64,000 bases of DNA from Phascolomyces articulosus. Lineage: Eukaryota > Mucoromycota > Mucoromycetes > Mucorales > Lichtheimiaceae. Where the stretch lies: NCBI GenBank assembly GCA_025677815.1, contig JAIXMP010000013.1, positions 434,001 to 498,000 on the forward strand. The letters are read 5' to 3'. Within the stretch, counting starts at the first letter, position 1. Each line of letters starts with the position of its first letter. Below the pieces are notes generated by a model. That model was not told where the DNA came from and did not search any database. It was given only the letters and a program-made list of their open reading frames with translations. Shown here piece after piece: positions 25,265-39,944 of the stretch. Made by a program: the position numbers and the translations under genes.

Positions 25265-27465
25265 ATGAGATTTAAGAATGTATCTGACTTAACGCCAACA
25301 GGCACTCTGTTCTTAAGTAACCGATTACGTCAAAACTACAATGACGGTCAAGTGTAAGTCAAATAACCTTGATCTTATTAAAGTTGCAACAATTCCAAAA
25401 AAAGAAAATCACAGCAGTCCTTTACTATGATTATATTTCAAGGATCATTCAACAAAATCTCGACAATGGACAATACGATGTCGTGATAGAACAAAATTCA
25501 CTAGCTCTCAAAGATCTTTGAGAAAAATTCGCAACACTACTCAAGTCACCCGTTGTTGTATGGGTGAAAAATGGACGTATCAAAGAAAAATTGGAGGAGG
25601 AACAGACCATTATTTCTTATGTCCCACAAAATGCAACTGAGTATTTTGTTGTTGGATGTCTATATGTGGGACACGGCTTTCGAACGCGTGCAATCGATAT
25701 TTTTAATAATGGGTTGATGAATGTACCAACGACAAATTCACAATATGAAGCATTACAAGAAGCAATAAAGAATTCAGAAGAACGAAGAGATTGCCGATTT
25801 GATAGCCTATAGTACTTGATCAACTTCCTTATGATATCGCATGTCGTATTGTTGATCATGTTCCTGAAAAATTAGTCGCCCAATGCATATACTTGTCATC
25901 TGCTTAGTACACCTTTATCCTTGGATATCTGAAACCATGGCGTCGTACGATATAAAAAGTCCAAATTCTTCTCTATGGCCTTTCCATAGATTCCTACCAT
26001 CTGTGACACACATGTACAAGATCTTTCCGTACCTTCACTGGTGTATGTAACTCAGAAAAGCACGAAACTTTTCAAGAAGGAAAGGTTTTCTCAAATACTC
26101 GATCATTGAAATTAGAAACTAGTGGTTTATATTGCATTACACTTGCCCAATACAACTGGAAAAATACTTTTTTACTAACTGGCAATAAAAAAGCCAATTA
26201 AAGTATAGATAAATGTTTCCTACCTGAAAATTATTCAATATTATATCCTGGTTTCGAGAGTGTTGCTGACATATTGACATCACTTGACGTTCGTTTTGCA
26301 GGATCAAATCCAGTCCCCATTTTTTCTTATATTTTAACTATTTGTCACAGTCTTACATCTGTAAAATATCATGCAGTAACAACCTATCCAGTTATATCTC
26401 TAATAACAATAAACTAGACGACACGATTGACAGATATTGATATATGGAAACCTAGAGAAGGAATAATCTTTATTGATCCTCCAGGAACGAGTCAACCAGT
26501 CAAAAGTGTGAATATGAAAAATCTTTTAAAACACTCTCCATATCTTCAGAATTTATACATTAACAATTGTGGTGTTGAAATATATCAAGCAATTCAACAG
26601 TATTGTCCTGATATTGGGATGTTCCGCGTGAACTGTAGTTCAAATCCTCAGAATAGAGATCAGGAACTGGAATGGCTAAATGATTCTCTACTAAAACGGA
26701 CTCAATATTCTCAAAGTTTCAAGTTATTTTTCAGTAATAGACATTACATCGCTACTAGAGAAGTACAGTACAACGCTTCGTATGTTTTCTTTGAAACCAG
26801 ATTATTCGATCATTCATGAAATCGGTATGTCGCAACCTAGCCTGGATTGGAGAAGTATCTCTATTATTTCAAACTCTGCTTTATTTTTGTTCCTTCATCA
26901 TTGTGTCAGTATTTATACATCCTATTTAGCCAAACACCTTACTTGGAAATACTTTATATGGAATTGGCTAAAAGGAACTATTGGAAATAATGCACTTGTG
27001 ATGCTTGCTAGCGATTTGCCATACTTGGAGAATATATGGTTCTATGAGTGTAAATTTGACACAACTGAACTACGGCGGATGATGACTGTCTTTTCAAAGA
27101 GGTCAAGGTTTGCTCCATTATATCGCATTGGATTGCATTGTTGTGGTGGCATAAGTAAAGAAACAAAAATTATATGCTCAAAGGAAGATCCTAAACCTTA
27201 ACTCTCCCTTCGGTATATAAGCGCCGTAGGCATCAGAGCATTAGCACAAGGTACTGGACAATTGCTACTGCCATGCCGTGTCAGTATACTTGATGGAGAA
27301 ATGACCGTAGAAGACTTACAAACCATCAATACAAGCACAAGTCTATCCACTCTCTCTATTTCTTGGGTTAATGGGATCACCACAGAAGATAAAGCAGAAA
27401 GTATACTTTTACCCAGGAATAACAATATGGAATTTGATCCAGGTTGTAATTATGAGTCAATTTAG
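25265..27465 (+). pseudogene. Decayed F-box protein, copy 2 of a tandem pair
   Basis: This copy is longer and better preserved. The N-terminal part (RIKEKLEEEQTIISYVPQNA, about 25.57-25.63 kb) leads into the TPR-like segment FRTRAIDIFNNGLMNVPTT. The F-box PYDIACRIVDHVPEKLVAQC follows, interrupted by TAG just after SSA (about 25.9 kb), where copy 1 has Trp. LRR-like segments run to the stop at 27463-27465 (LKHSPYLQNLYINNCG at 26.53 kb; LPYLENIWFYECKF at 27.03 kb). At least two stops (after LALKDL at about 25.52 kb and within the F-box) break the frame. Roughly 1.9 kb separates equivalent points in the two copies, so they arose by tandem duplication. Confidence 0.68.
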
Positions 27466-27710
27466 TAGCAAGATATTATTAATAATTATAGAAATATTAA
27501 TTCCAGTAAATTTACGTTGTATACCTCATATACCATCATGTCATATCAGTAATAAAAAAATATTCCCAAATCTTGGATTTTGGGAAAATCGATAAAGCGC
27601 GACTATTTTTTTTTTTATTTTACGCGTCAAAGCCCAAGGTGTGTGCGCAGTTCCTTTCTTTTTGACAACCGCTTTCTCCTTTCTTTCTTTTATATATATC
27701 ACTATCTATA

Positions 27711-30700
27711 ATGCCACCGGCATTAAAGCGTGGCTTTAGCTCCAATGAGAGCATGGATGACTTGTCAGATAATGAAGTAGGTGTCTCATATTTGAATTTA
27801 AAAAACACACATTTACTAGAAAAAGCGTCATTCTTTTTCTTTTTTGTCAAAATGAATTGAACTCGTATTTATCTTATATTGTTAAAATAGGTGACAACCC
27901 AAGCAAAGAGACAAAAGTTAAGCCATGCTATTAGAGCACCTGGAGACGAATCGGATTATGAAGACGAAGACCTTGATCTTAATACTCAGGAACAATCATT
28001 GATCCCTTCCCACGCCAATGTGGTATGAAAAAGATACTATTTTTTGGAAAAAAAAGAGAATATGTGATTTATTATTCAATGGTGATTTACTTTGTTGCTT
28101 AGAAATATTCTGAATCAGGTATCATTGGACGCGTGGAAATGGTGAACTTCATGTGTCATACTTATCTTCGTATCGATCTTGGGCCCAAGATTAACTTTAT
28201 TATCGGACACAACGGCAGTACGTTTTTTTTTTTTAAAAAAAAAGGATATGTCAAAAATACAAACGGTATACATAAGTTACAGGGATACTTAAATATCTAT
28301 ATAAACTGGATTGATTTATTGAAATTAGGTGGTAAAAGTGCAATCATGACTGCTCTTACTGTTGCTTTGGGAGCAAAAGCTAGCTCAACAAATCGTGGCA
28401 AGAATTTGGGTGCTTTGATTCGTGAAGGTTCTAAGTAAGTTTTCTTTTTGTTGGTTACCATCTAAGCTTCAAAAGGGATCTGTTTTTTTTGTCATTGTAT
28501 GCTAAAAAATATTATTGTGGTATGTAAATTTAGTGCCGCATTGATCACGGTTCATATTATAAATAAGGGCCCAGATGCTTTTCGTCATGATATTTATGGT
28601 GATACTATTATTATCGATCGTAAAATCCTCAAAGATGGAACTGGCAGTTATAAAATCAAAAATAAATCTGGCATGGTTATTTCGAACAAAAGAGAGGAAT
28701 TAATAGCCATTTGCGATCATTTATCTATTCAAGTGGATAACCCTCTTATCATACTCAGTCAAGATAATGCTCGTGAATTTTTGAATTCAAGTAGTCCCAA
28801 GGATAAATACAAGGTAATAAGGATGAGAAAATGAGAAAGGGGTGGGAATAGAGATAGAATGCCATGCTAAATTGAATCTTTATGATATAGTTGTTTATGC
28901 GTGGTACCCAACTTGCGCATTTGGCGGAAGATTACAATGAAATCGGAGAGAAACTTACTACAACAGATGCAATTATTGAACGAAAGCGCCGCGGAATTCC
29001 AGATCTTCAAAAGAGAGCAGATGATATGAAAACACGATATGAGGAAGCTCTTAAACGGGATAGGCTTGAGGAAGAGGTCGAAGTACTTAGCAATGAACTT
29101 GCATGGGTTCAAGTCATTCTCAAAGAAAAAGAAGCTGCTGTTTCACAAAAGAATCGTGATGCTGCAGAACATCATGTTTTAATGGCAAAAGAAAAGCTTA
29201 CTGCTGCAAAGGTGAGTTAAATATTGAAATTGTAATGTCTGAAAGAGGAAGGAAATGGAAAAGCTGCTTAAAATTTAATTATTATTTTTATAGGGCAAAG
29301 TGGACCATTTTAATCAAGAAATTGAAGAAGCACAGAATCAAAGTGATGAGTATCATGCAAGTGTCAGTCTCAATGTGGAAGGCAAGCAACGTGAGAATCA
29401 ATTGAAAGTTGCAGCCAACGTAAAGCGACAAGGCATTCAGGTATGTTGGAAAGTGATAAAAGCTGAATTAGAAATTCCGAATTCAATGATAGAACGAGAA
29501 AAGCTAGTTCGAGAAGGGGACGAAAAGTTGATTCCTGTCCTTATTAACAATTTTTTTACTCCTCTCCATCTCAGTCTGATATCAGTGAGATCAACCAGCT
29601 CGTCAAATCTACAAAACTAAGAGTTTCACAACTTGAGAAAACCATTGCGACAGAAACAGCCAAACAAGAAGCCAGTTCACAAGCCAAAAATGATGAACGT
29701 TTGGCAAAACTTGAAGTGTTGAAGCAACAAAGATCAGATAAAGAAGAAGAATTACGTCAATGCAAGCGCGAAATGGGGGAGGTAGAAGTGCAATTGGCCG
29801 AATATACAAACCATCGAAATTCATTTGGCAAGGAGTTCGCCAGAAAAGATCAAGAAAAAAAAGATGTACAACGTAAAATAGAAGAGTTACGGCACCAAAA
29901 AGAAAACAAACTTCGTGCGTTTGGAAGATTCATGCCCGAAGTTCTTCGCGATATTGATGCTGAACATAGATGGTCGCGTAAACCTGTTGGTCCGTTTGGT
30001 CGCTTTATTACATTGAAACATCCTGAATTCACTGAGACGATGGAAATTGTGCTTGGGAAAGTATTGAATTCCTTTGTTGTGGAAACTTATGAAGATCGTA
30101 GACGTTTGACCAGTATTTTGGTCCGTAGGGGCATGTAAGTTAGAAATTATGAACGGTTCAAAAGAAATATAAAAACGATATTTTTAATAACCATTTTGCT
30201 TTTATATAGGCCTGATACAATTGTTCTCGTTTCAAAATATGATATGTTTGAATATAGTGATGGCGAACCTGATCCCAAGTATTTAACTATGTTGCGTGCT
30301 TTAGAGGTTAGTTTTTGGGGCTTAATAAAAAAACACGTTGTCGTAACATTCTTATCTGTTGGATTGACTTATTTTGAATGTTTATATAACAGTTTCAAGA
30401 TGAATGGGTTAAGCGCCAATTGATTGTTGCAAGAGATATTGAGCAATGTATATTAACACAAGAACGTACTGAGGCTCATCAAATCATGAATGGAGGTGGA
30501 CCAAAAAATGTTAAAAAATGTTACACAGCCAAAGCACAAAAAATCACGGGTCATCAGGGTAAGAAAGTGGAATCATTAAATCGATATAATGGACCTCCAC
30601 GTTTCAAACAAGATCTTGAGCCTGAAATCAGGTATGTTGTAAAAGGCGGTTTTGAGAGAAGAATAGATAAAGGACATACTAACTAACATAACAATTTTTT

Positions 30701-32818
30701 TATAGGGAAGCAGAAGCAAAAATTCAAGAGATTGGAGCTGAGATATCAGAATTGAAGAGAGAGCGCCAGAAAGTGGAGGACAAGATAAATCATGCCCGTC
30801 ATCGAATGAAGTCATTACGTGTATGTATATATCATGAGTGAAAGGGAGATAGGAGATAAAAATAAATTTATAAGGATACAGTTTGTTGAATAATGAAATT
30901 ATAAACATAAAGCAGGCGAAGCAAGATACTTTGGAAAAAGAAGTTCGATCCATCTCTTTTCAAATCAGACAAATTGAAGAATCTATGCAAGAAGAAGAAC
31001 CTGTGGATATTCAAATCTATCGAGATGAAAAGGATGTATGTAAATTAATTTTCTTTGTTTTTTAACTATATTTAAAATCTATACCGATGAATAAACTAAC
31101 AAAAACTTACAATAGAAATTGAACGAAAAAATTCAAGGTTATGTCGGTCAATTCACAGAACTTCGTAAACAAGACAATGCAGTTCGACTTGAAATTCAAG
31201 AAATCATGGTTAGACTTCAAAAATATGAAGCAGAAGAGGAACTGCATGAACAAAAAATGAGAGAATTCCAAGTAAATATGCTAAACAAAACCTTATACCG
31301 AGAAGGAAAAAAAATAACATAGTACAACATCTAAGGGAAGACGTGTTTATTTACAATTTTTTGTTGTTTTATTATTACAGCGCAATATCAGTGGAATTGA
31401 AAACATGAGGATCAAAGCCATTCAAAAAGCGGACCAAGCACAGGCAAGCCTTGATCATTCCCTTACTCGTTTGAATGAAATGCAAAATAAAGCAGATTTT
31501 GATGAAAGAACTGTAGAGGTAATAAAAAAAGAGATAAATCACAATATGTATGTTAGAAGTAAAAAAAAAAATAACTTATAAAAAATTTCATAATAGGAAT
31601 GGACAAAACAAGTTATGGCAGAGTGGCCTAATCGCGTTGAAACCAGACATACACCTGATCAAATTCAACGCAAAATTAGACATTTGGAGATGCGTATCGA
31701 AGAAAGAAATAAGGCGTAGGTAGAATATTATTGAGAGAAACTGAAAGAATCACATTCTTAATGGTTGATTAATTGGTTTTTATTTTATTTCATATAAAGT
31801 ATTGGAGCCAGTTTGGAAGAGATCGAAGATGAAGCAAAGGAAGCGCTACAAGCTTTGACCATGGCCAAGCAAACTGTTAAAGTGTTGGATACCTACAGAA
31901 AGGTAATTTTCTAACTGAAGATGTTTATATAGTGTCTGTAGTCTTTATACTCATTTTTTTATTATTATCAGGACCTTCGTGAAACTTTAACAGTGCGTCT
32001 ACAACGCTGGAATGCATTCCGTATGTACATTTCTCTCAACGTGCAAGGCCATTTTACATATTTTATGCATCAACGTGGTTATAACGGCTATCTGAAGTTC
32101 CACCATGAGAAAGAACGTTTAGATATTCGGGTAGGTTGATAAATTAAACGAACTCATGTACAAGATTAATTCAGTGCACTAAAAAATGTTTTTTCTTCTT
32201 TTACTGATATATGAACTATAGGTATCTACAGGAGATCAATTGAAAAGGGGAACCAGACACAAAGATTCAAAGACGCTTTCTGGTGGTGAAAAATCCTTTT
32301 CTCAAATCAGTTTATTATTATCATTATGGGAAGGTATTTCCTCACCGGTTTATTGGTAAGTTTATCTGCTTTGATTAAAAATATACAGGTTGAGATAATA
32401 AACAGCTTCTCATAACTTTTAATTGTAGTTTGGACGAGTTTGATGTTTATATGGATGCTGTCAACAGAAAGAAGAGTATGCAAATGATGGTATGTAGCAA
32501 TTTTCTTATATCAAGCCTTTTATATTGGATCAATCATTAAAAAAGACTGAGTGACTTATTTATCTTTCTTAAAAAATAGATGAGTGCTGCAATGGATAAT
32601 GAATCGCAATATATCTTTATCACCCCACAAGGTAACTATATTATAAATATTTTAAAATATATATAGGAGAAAAAGATGGATTTAGTTTCTAATAATATTT
32701 TATAATAATAATAATAATAACAATAATAATAATAATAATAGATGCATCCAACATGGTTCCTGGTCCATTTATCAAGGTGCATCGTTTGAGTGACCCAGAA
32801 AGAGAACAACCCAATTAA
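27711..32818 (+). CDS. SMC6: SMC6 subunit of the Smc5/6 DNA-repair complex
   Basis: A long plus-strand gene with about 20 exons, from ATG 27711 (MPPALKRGF) to TAA 32816. After an acidic tail the ATPase head begins with GIIGRVEMVNFMCH and Walker A GHNGSGKSA, the latter split by an intron at 28218-28328. The SMC6-specific segment NPLIILSQDNAREFLNSS and YKLFMRGTQLAHL follows (28.73-28.92 kb), then coiled coil, a hinge (about 29.95-30.4 kb with GRFITLKHPEFTETMEIVLG), a second coiled coil and the C-terminal head. That head has the ABC signature KTLSGGEKSFSQISLLLSLW (32.27-32.33 kb) and Walker B LDEFDVYMDAVNRK. The Q-loop/head motifs favour SMC6 over SMC5. With Smc5 and Nse subunits it acts on chromosomes in recombination and replication-stress repair. 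The second part is AT-rich and intron-dense but all key motifs are intact. Confidence 0.93.
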
Positions 32819-33324
32819 GAAAATTAATAAAACCAGTATTACGACCTACCAACTATTAACCCTACTTACTATATCTTTTACTCCACTTTGTAACATACGC
32901 CTGATTTCTCTCGTGCTTAATTCAAGTTGTAAATATAATAAATTTTAAATAAATCAAAGTATTTACTGTTTGTTGAGAAAGTCGTTATCTTGCTTATGGG
33001 TTCTGTATATATCTATTAAAGAATATAAAGAATGAGGTATAGTTTATTTAATTTCTCATCTACAGACTTTTTAGAATTATACAATAGTATAATATATAAT
33101 TATTTGGAAGGTATTATATAAATAGCATAATCTTTTAGCAGAATAGTATGACTTGGATGGATATCTTAAAATGTGGAAGTTAATGAATTGAGTATCTATG
33201 CAACCGTAAATGGCAACTGCGTCATGGAGTTTGAATGGCCGATAGTGAACACGCAACGCAAGTGCTTTCAGCTCTCTTCCAGCCAGACCTTTCTTTTTCT
33301 TAACTCATTTTTTATTTTACAACA

Positions 33325-35043
<1,719 letters not shown>

Positions 35044-35348
35044 ATGGGTTATGTCAGTTTTTTTTTCTTCTTCTAAACATTATACTATATATATCTTTGC
35101 AAAAAAAATATAACAGAGTCCACTTTTTTAATTTTATTAAATATATCCTTGAATAATTTGGAAGGAAAAGTTGCTTGTTTATGAATTGATATGTTGCATT
35201 AGATAGAGAGAGATTGTAAAAAAACAGATTTTGTTACAAAAAAGATAACTTGGTATCTATACATTTATTAATTAATAATGTAACTGCTGCTACAACTCGT
35301 TTTAATATTTTTTATATACATAATCCACTATCGCCATCCCATTATTAT

Positions 35349-36223
35349 CTATGATCTATCCTTCTTGCTGTTTTTATCGTTATTTTTGGCTTGTTTTAAT
35401 TCACGTTCAATTTCTTTTACTTCCATTTCTAAAGTTTTCAACCGTGTATCCAACATTTCTTCATACTCATCATCGGAAATCATGCGAATAGGAGACCAAG
35501 AAGGCATAGTAAAAGAATCCCAGATCGATTTCTGCTCTTCTACTTCAGGAGCACCTAAAATGGCTTCTTGACGCCATCGGTTCCCTGTAGTATATAGTAC
35601 TTGCATACCAGCACAAATTGTACCAAACATCAAAGCACCTGGTAAAACACCTCGTGGACCACCTAAATAATGCGTATATGTTATAATCTGTTTAGATAAA
35701 AGAACGCAGTTTTTCCTTTTGCTCCCTCATTTTCCAGACGCTTATACTTACGGTAAACAGCTGATAATAAACCACCTGTAGTTGCACCTGCCAAAGTACT
35801 ACTCATAAGATCATCAAAATCTCTTGTTTGTGAATCCTTGAGTCCAAACCGAGGATTTTTGCTTCGCTGATGATTTGCAAATGTTTCTCGCACAACTATT
35901 CAATAGTATTAATGACATTGAATTGCCTATTTTTCATTCAGGTGAAAAAGAAAAAAAAAACGTACTAAAAAATGTTGCGCCAAAGACACCACAATTAAGT
36001 GCTGTTGAAATGGTGTATTGTTTGACAGGGGCATTTCTAAGAATCGCTACAGTTGCACCTGTTGTTGCACCGGCTAGGACTATTGATATTTGTATATATA
36101 TAAATATTGTTAATAAATATATAATCGTGTCATTTCATTTTTATTATTTAAAATATTACCAGCCATAGAAGTGCCTGATATAACAGTTTGACTTGTTTGT
36201 TTAATACGATCGGCCAGCGACAT
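35349..36223 (-). CDS. Tim17/Tim22/Tim23-family membrane protein
   Basis: Four exons (36223-36160, 36079-35966, 35895-35752, 35662-35349) give 211 residues. Short hydrophobic Gly/Ala-rich segments recur (SGTSMAVLAGATTGATVAIL, CGVFGATFF, TLAGATTGGLLSAVYRG, ALMFGTICAGMQVLY), the pattern of the Tim17/Tim22/Tim23/Pmp24 superfamily. A conserved-looking NPRFGLKDSQTRDFDDLM loop lies between them. The C-terminus is a charged coiled coil (LKTLEMEVKEIERELKQAK). Members sit in the mitochondrial inner membrane as translocases or complex-I-associated subunits, or in peroxisomes. I cannot assign the exact subfamily. It converges tail-to-tail on RPT6, with 305 bp between the stop codons. Confidence 0.68.
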
Positions 36224-38129
36224 TAGAGCAATAAGAATGAGGCTATTATTTTTTTTCAACAAGAATTATTTTGTAAGTGCTTGAATTTAAGGCACCACTT
36301 TATCAGCCACAGCGATGCATGGCATATCATACTTGACAACAAAAATCAGTTCCGCATAGTAGCAAGATAGTAATATTATTATTGTTCTAGTAAATGTATA
36401 CGAAAACATTTCCTCCATCTGTTATCCTGACAATTTATCATATGATTTGGTATACGATTATACGCATATAAAACACCATTTCTATTAGTTTAGTGCCTTT
36501 CAATTAAATATTTATTTGGTCTCTTCTTTTACTAGTCTATATCCTCATTAGCAGCTTGTTTAGTTGACTTAAGAAATTCTAGTTTTGTTGTATAATTTTA
36601 AAGAGATATTTTCAATCTCTATATAATAGCTGATCATTATCTTTTACTATAATTGAAATGATAATAATGGTCGCAAACACTATATTTGCCTATGAAAAGT
36701 CAGCCCAATACTGGAAACATTCTCCTACGAAGAAGACGATCTCAAGGATTCAATTAACAACATATACAAATGGTTTGATTATGAGTAATATACAAGTTTA
36801 TTTGTAACTGGACATTTAAATTAATTGAACTATATCAAATCTTATTATATTATAACAGGGAAATAGGTTAGATAATTCCTGGCTTCATCGAACACTATCA
36901 TAGTGAGTCGTGGCATATTGAAAACTAGCGATTTAAATTAGACCGTTTTCTTTATGCTCTAAACAAACTTACATTCAGAAAACAGAAAAAGTTCATCACA
37001 TTGTAATACAAATACGCCCTGGTACATCAATGCGTGATAGCATATGACTTACCCAATATTATTTAATTAATATATATTAAAAAAACGAAGATTTTGCTTG
37101 AACGAAATGGTAGCTACGACAGTGTTTGTAATTCATATCTCAAACCAATGTGGGAAATGACTTGGAATTTACCAAAAAAGATAGCTTTTTTGATACTAAC
37201 GAACGGGTGAAATCGGTTCGTATACAGAGAATGAAAACATCCCGCCGAAACCGTCATTGTGGATATTAAAAAAGACGCGTCTTTTCAGATCACCAGTGAT
37301 GATAAGTATGCGTTACATTTGATAAAACTTTTAGTTTCATGAAAGAGGGAGAGAGATTCTTTTGATCCAACGAGAGAAAAATGGGTCAGGCAGATGATAG
37401 AGTGGTGTTAACTTGAACAGGGAAGGTATGGTTTCTAACGTGAGTCATATTGCATTTTTTTCCTCCTCCCGCGGGCAAATATTAACGCTGAAGAAGCAAT
37501 CCGAGGAGGACCCATGCGAAATTGAAACTCCCTCTACAAAAAGATATACAAAAAAATTATGATCGGTTAGGTTTCCTATTATATAGATACCTCTGTGAAA
37601 CATCTGCTTTGCATAACCCATCAACGTCAGTTTCAAAGTTACCATGAAATACTCGGGCCCTCCTTCCGCAACAGTTGATTCAAAATAATAGGCATGAAAA
37701 AAATGAAGATCTCATCTATCCATCAGTAAAAAATAAAATCGATCCATCCCAACTTCTTCCGATAGCCAAGCACTCCAAAATAAAATATATGAAAATGTGT
37801 TTTTTCAAAAAATTATAAGAAAAGGTAAGGGTCGTGTTTATTTCCATATCAATTATTACAAGGGATAAAATTAAAGGGAACAATAATAACAATTAATGTG
37901 TTAATAAACACGCAATAGACACTTCCTTTCGCTGGTATTATCCAGAGTCAAGTTCTAAGGGTATTTCTCAGCCTGATAAAATAAAGTCTCCAAAATCAAA
38001 AAAATAATAATGGTTCCCTTATAATAGCAAGCACCCCTAGTGCCAATTGCATCGAGATTGAAAACATCATGGTCATATAAAAAAGTTTTCTTTCACGATA
38101 TAACAATTAGCACGTACCTCAAAATCGCC
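36224..38129. other. Intergenic region with possible coding relic
   Basis: No gene is supported across 1.9 kb. Between about 37090 and 37350 two frames briefly look protein-like (SVCNSYLKPMWEMTWNLP, then ETVIVDIKKDASFQITSDDK) with stops between them, suggesting a decayed exon or two. The minus-strand ORF at 37445-37645 has no recognisable motif. The rest is AT-rich. Confidence 0.4.
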
Positions 38130-39321
<1,192 letters not shown>

Positions 39322-39410
39322 GGTTAATTGCTGTAATAAAAAGTTTATACTTTAGATTGAAAAGTGAAAGAAAAGTAAAGAAGAAAAAAATGATGGGTGG
39401 ATTGCATGGG

Positions 39411-39420
39411 ATATTTATAC
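39411..39420 (-). promoter_or_regulatory. TATA box of THI4
   Basis: On the minus strand GTATAAATAT lies 90 bp upstream of the THI4 start codon, followed by a CT-rich leader, a good match for a fungal core promoter. Confidence 0.55.
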
Positions 39421-39450
39421 CTTTTTTTTTCAGGAAGATATGGGAAATGT

Positions 39451-39473
39451 GCGGGTAATCCATAGTTACCCGC
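39451..39473. promoter_or_regulatory. Perfect inverted repeat in the THI4 promoter
   Basis: Arms GCGGGTAA (39451-39458) and TTACCCGC (39466-39473) are separated by 7 bp and lie about 31 bp upstream of the THI4 TATA box. A related TACCCG/CGGGTA pair occurs near 39621-39637, and a half-site GTTAC lies about 39485. The GC-rich arms contrast with the AT-rich surroundings. A dimeric transcription factor site, perhaps for thiamine control, is the simplest reading; this is inference. Confidence 0.5.
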
Positions 39474-39944
39474 GTCCGGATCAACGGTAACATCATTGTT
39501 ATAGAGATATATTAATCGGTATCATATCTTATCATAATCTCAGATGACCCTTTTAATAATGAAGAATATAGATTTATGCAAATTCATTTTGAAGAAGGAA
39601 AAGGATGGTTTTTTAGGGTCCCGGGTATGTTCGGGTAAGTTTATACATCATTTTGGTCTATAAATGAAAAAAACTCTCAAAAGGAAAAACAAACAAAATA
39701 ATATGCGAGAAGGGCCTATTGGCTAGATCACATAAAATAATTATAGGCGCGAGCCGGACAGAAGCATTTGTTCTATTGGTGAATTTTGACAGCAGCAAAC
39801 AACATCACCAAGAACAGCAATTTTATAATTGAATGGCCGCGTAAAAAAAAATCAACTCGGTTCAAACCAAAATGTTGTGAGAGAGCGAAAGCGCCTTTTT
39901 TATTATTTTTTCTTTTTTTTCTTCTTTATTTTCTTTGTTCAACC

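Noticed and set aside
39430..39660. TPP riboswitch upstream of THI4
   Set aside because: CTGAGA occurs on the minus strand (39543-39538) next to a GGGTCAT, and a TGATCCGG follows further down. However, the conserved second half (TAAT...CCAGCG) is absent and the motif lies upstream of the TATA box, outside the likely transcript.
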